Below are positions 63,940 to 64,000 of a stretch of 64,000 nucleotides of DNA, piece by piece (within the stretch, counting starts at the first letter, position 1; every line of letters begins with the position of its first letter). Below the pieces are notes generated by a model. That model saw only the letters and a list, made by a program, of their open reading frames with translations. It was not told the origin of the DNA and made no database searches. The position numbers and the translations under genes were made by a program. This stretch comes from Mucilaginibacter_A sp964236465 (GTDB taxonomy: Bacteria > Bacteroidota > Bacteroidia > Sphingobacteriales > Sphingobacteriaceae): positions 33,664 to 97,663 of the forward strand of contig CAXSBZ010000010.1 of NCBI GenBank assembly GCA_964236465.1, written 5' to 3'.

Positions 63940-64000
63940 TTAAAGTTTTTCAATTTCGTCAGCTGATAAACCTGTTGTTTTACTAATAGTTTCTATTGAA
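63940..64000 (-). CDS. C-terminal fragment of a gene running off the window (partial)
   Basis: On the minus strand the last 19 codons read SIETISKTTGLSADEIEKL and end at TAA (63940-63942). The ending TGLSADEIEKL is typical of the C-termini of Rpn-type recombination-promoting nucleases (putative transposases), but the fragment is too short to be sure. Confidence 0.45.
   Translation of the reverse strand, partial: SIETISKTTGLSADEIEKL

Overview
This window looks like a chromosomal segment of a Bacteroidota, most likely a Sphingobacteriaceae member (Pedobacter or Mucilaginibacter type). That placement is an inference. It rests on a SusC/SusD pair, the ftsX-DUF3098-uppP-truB-ribF order, a -7 promoter word TAnnTTTG at a few sites, a Bacteroidota-type LeuRS with a long insertion, a RAYT/REP unit, and many lipoproteins and beta-barrel proteins. 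I recognised no rRNA, tRNA or CRISPR array.

Layout. 0-2.6 kb: a radical SAM protein cut by the window edge, a small membrane protein and an aquaporin-like channel. 2.7-9.5 kb (minus): a creatininase-family protein, a lipoprotein and DUF2157 pair with a remnant of a second copy, then ribF, truB, a HicB-like orphan, uppP, DUF3098 and ftsX. 9.7-20.8 kb: small proteins, an ABC exporter, leuS and a TonB-dependent-type receptor. 20.8-28 kb: DUF2306, a substrate-binding lipoprotein whose 5' end is fused to a DUF559 nuclease unit, a BtuF-like protein, PPK2, a YoeB toxin-antitoxin cluster, an old-yellow-enzyme and a RAYT transposase with REP hairpins. 28-45 kb: a second aquaporin-like protein, a metallo-hydrolase, a SusCD locus with its terminator, a KirBac channel, a CHAD/CYTH pair, Tat-exported sugar enzymes and a cupin. 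45-64 kb: a frameshifted S9 peptidase, an AT-rich gene that appears to join a cyclodeaminase-like domain to an ImmA/IrrE metallopeptidase, a ClC-CBS channel, an M42 and an M1 peptidase, and a LytS/LytTR two-component system beside a LiaF-like protein.

The strongest unexplained signal is a short word scattered through the whole window on both strands. Its core is ATGCTTCTTTTAT or the sister form ATGCTGTTTTTAT. By hand I count 35 perfect copies and more than 75 when one or two mismatches are allowed, so more than one per kb. Copies sit mostly between genes, often as inverted pairs that can form terminator-like hairpins. Some supply start codons, stop codons or the terminal codons of proteins, and about twenty lie inside genes and are read in frame. 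The word is almost absent from the SusCD locus and from the ImmA/IrrE fusion gene. Density, pairing and tolerance inside genes resemble DNA uptake sequences of Neisseria and Pasteurellaceae, but function is unproven.

Several classes of small mobile or palindromic repeats are also present: RAYT-linked REPs, a DUF559 unit with about 45-bp inverted ends and gene-less relatives, and GTCAT-ended inverted repeats.
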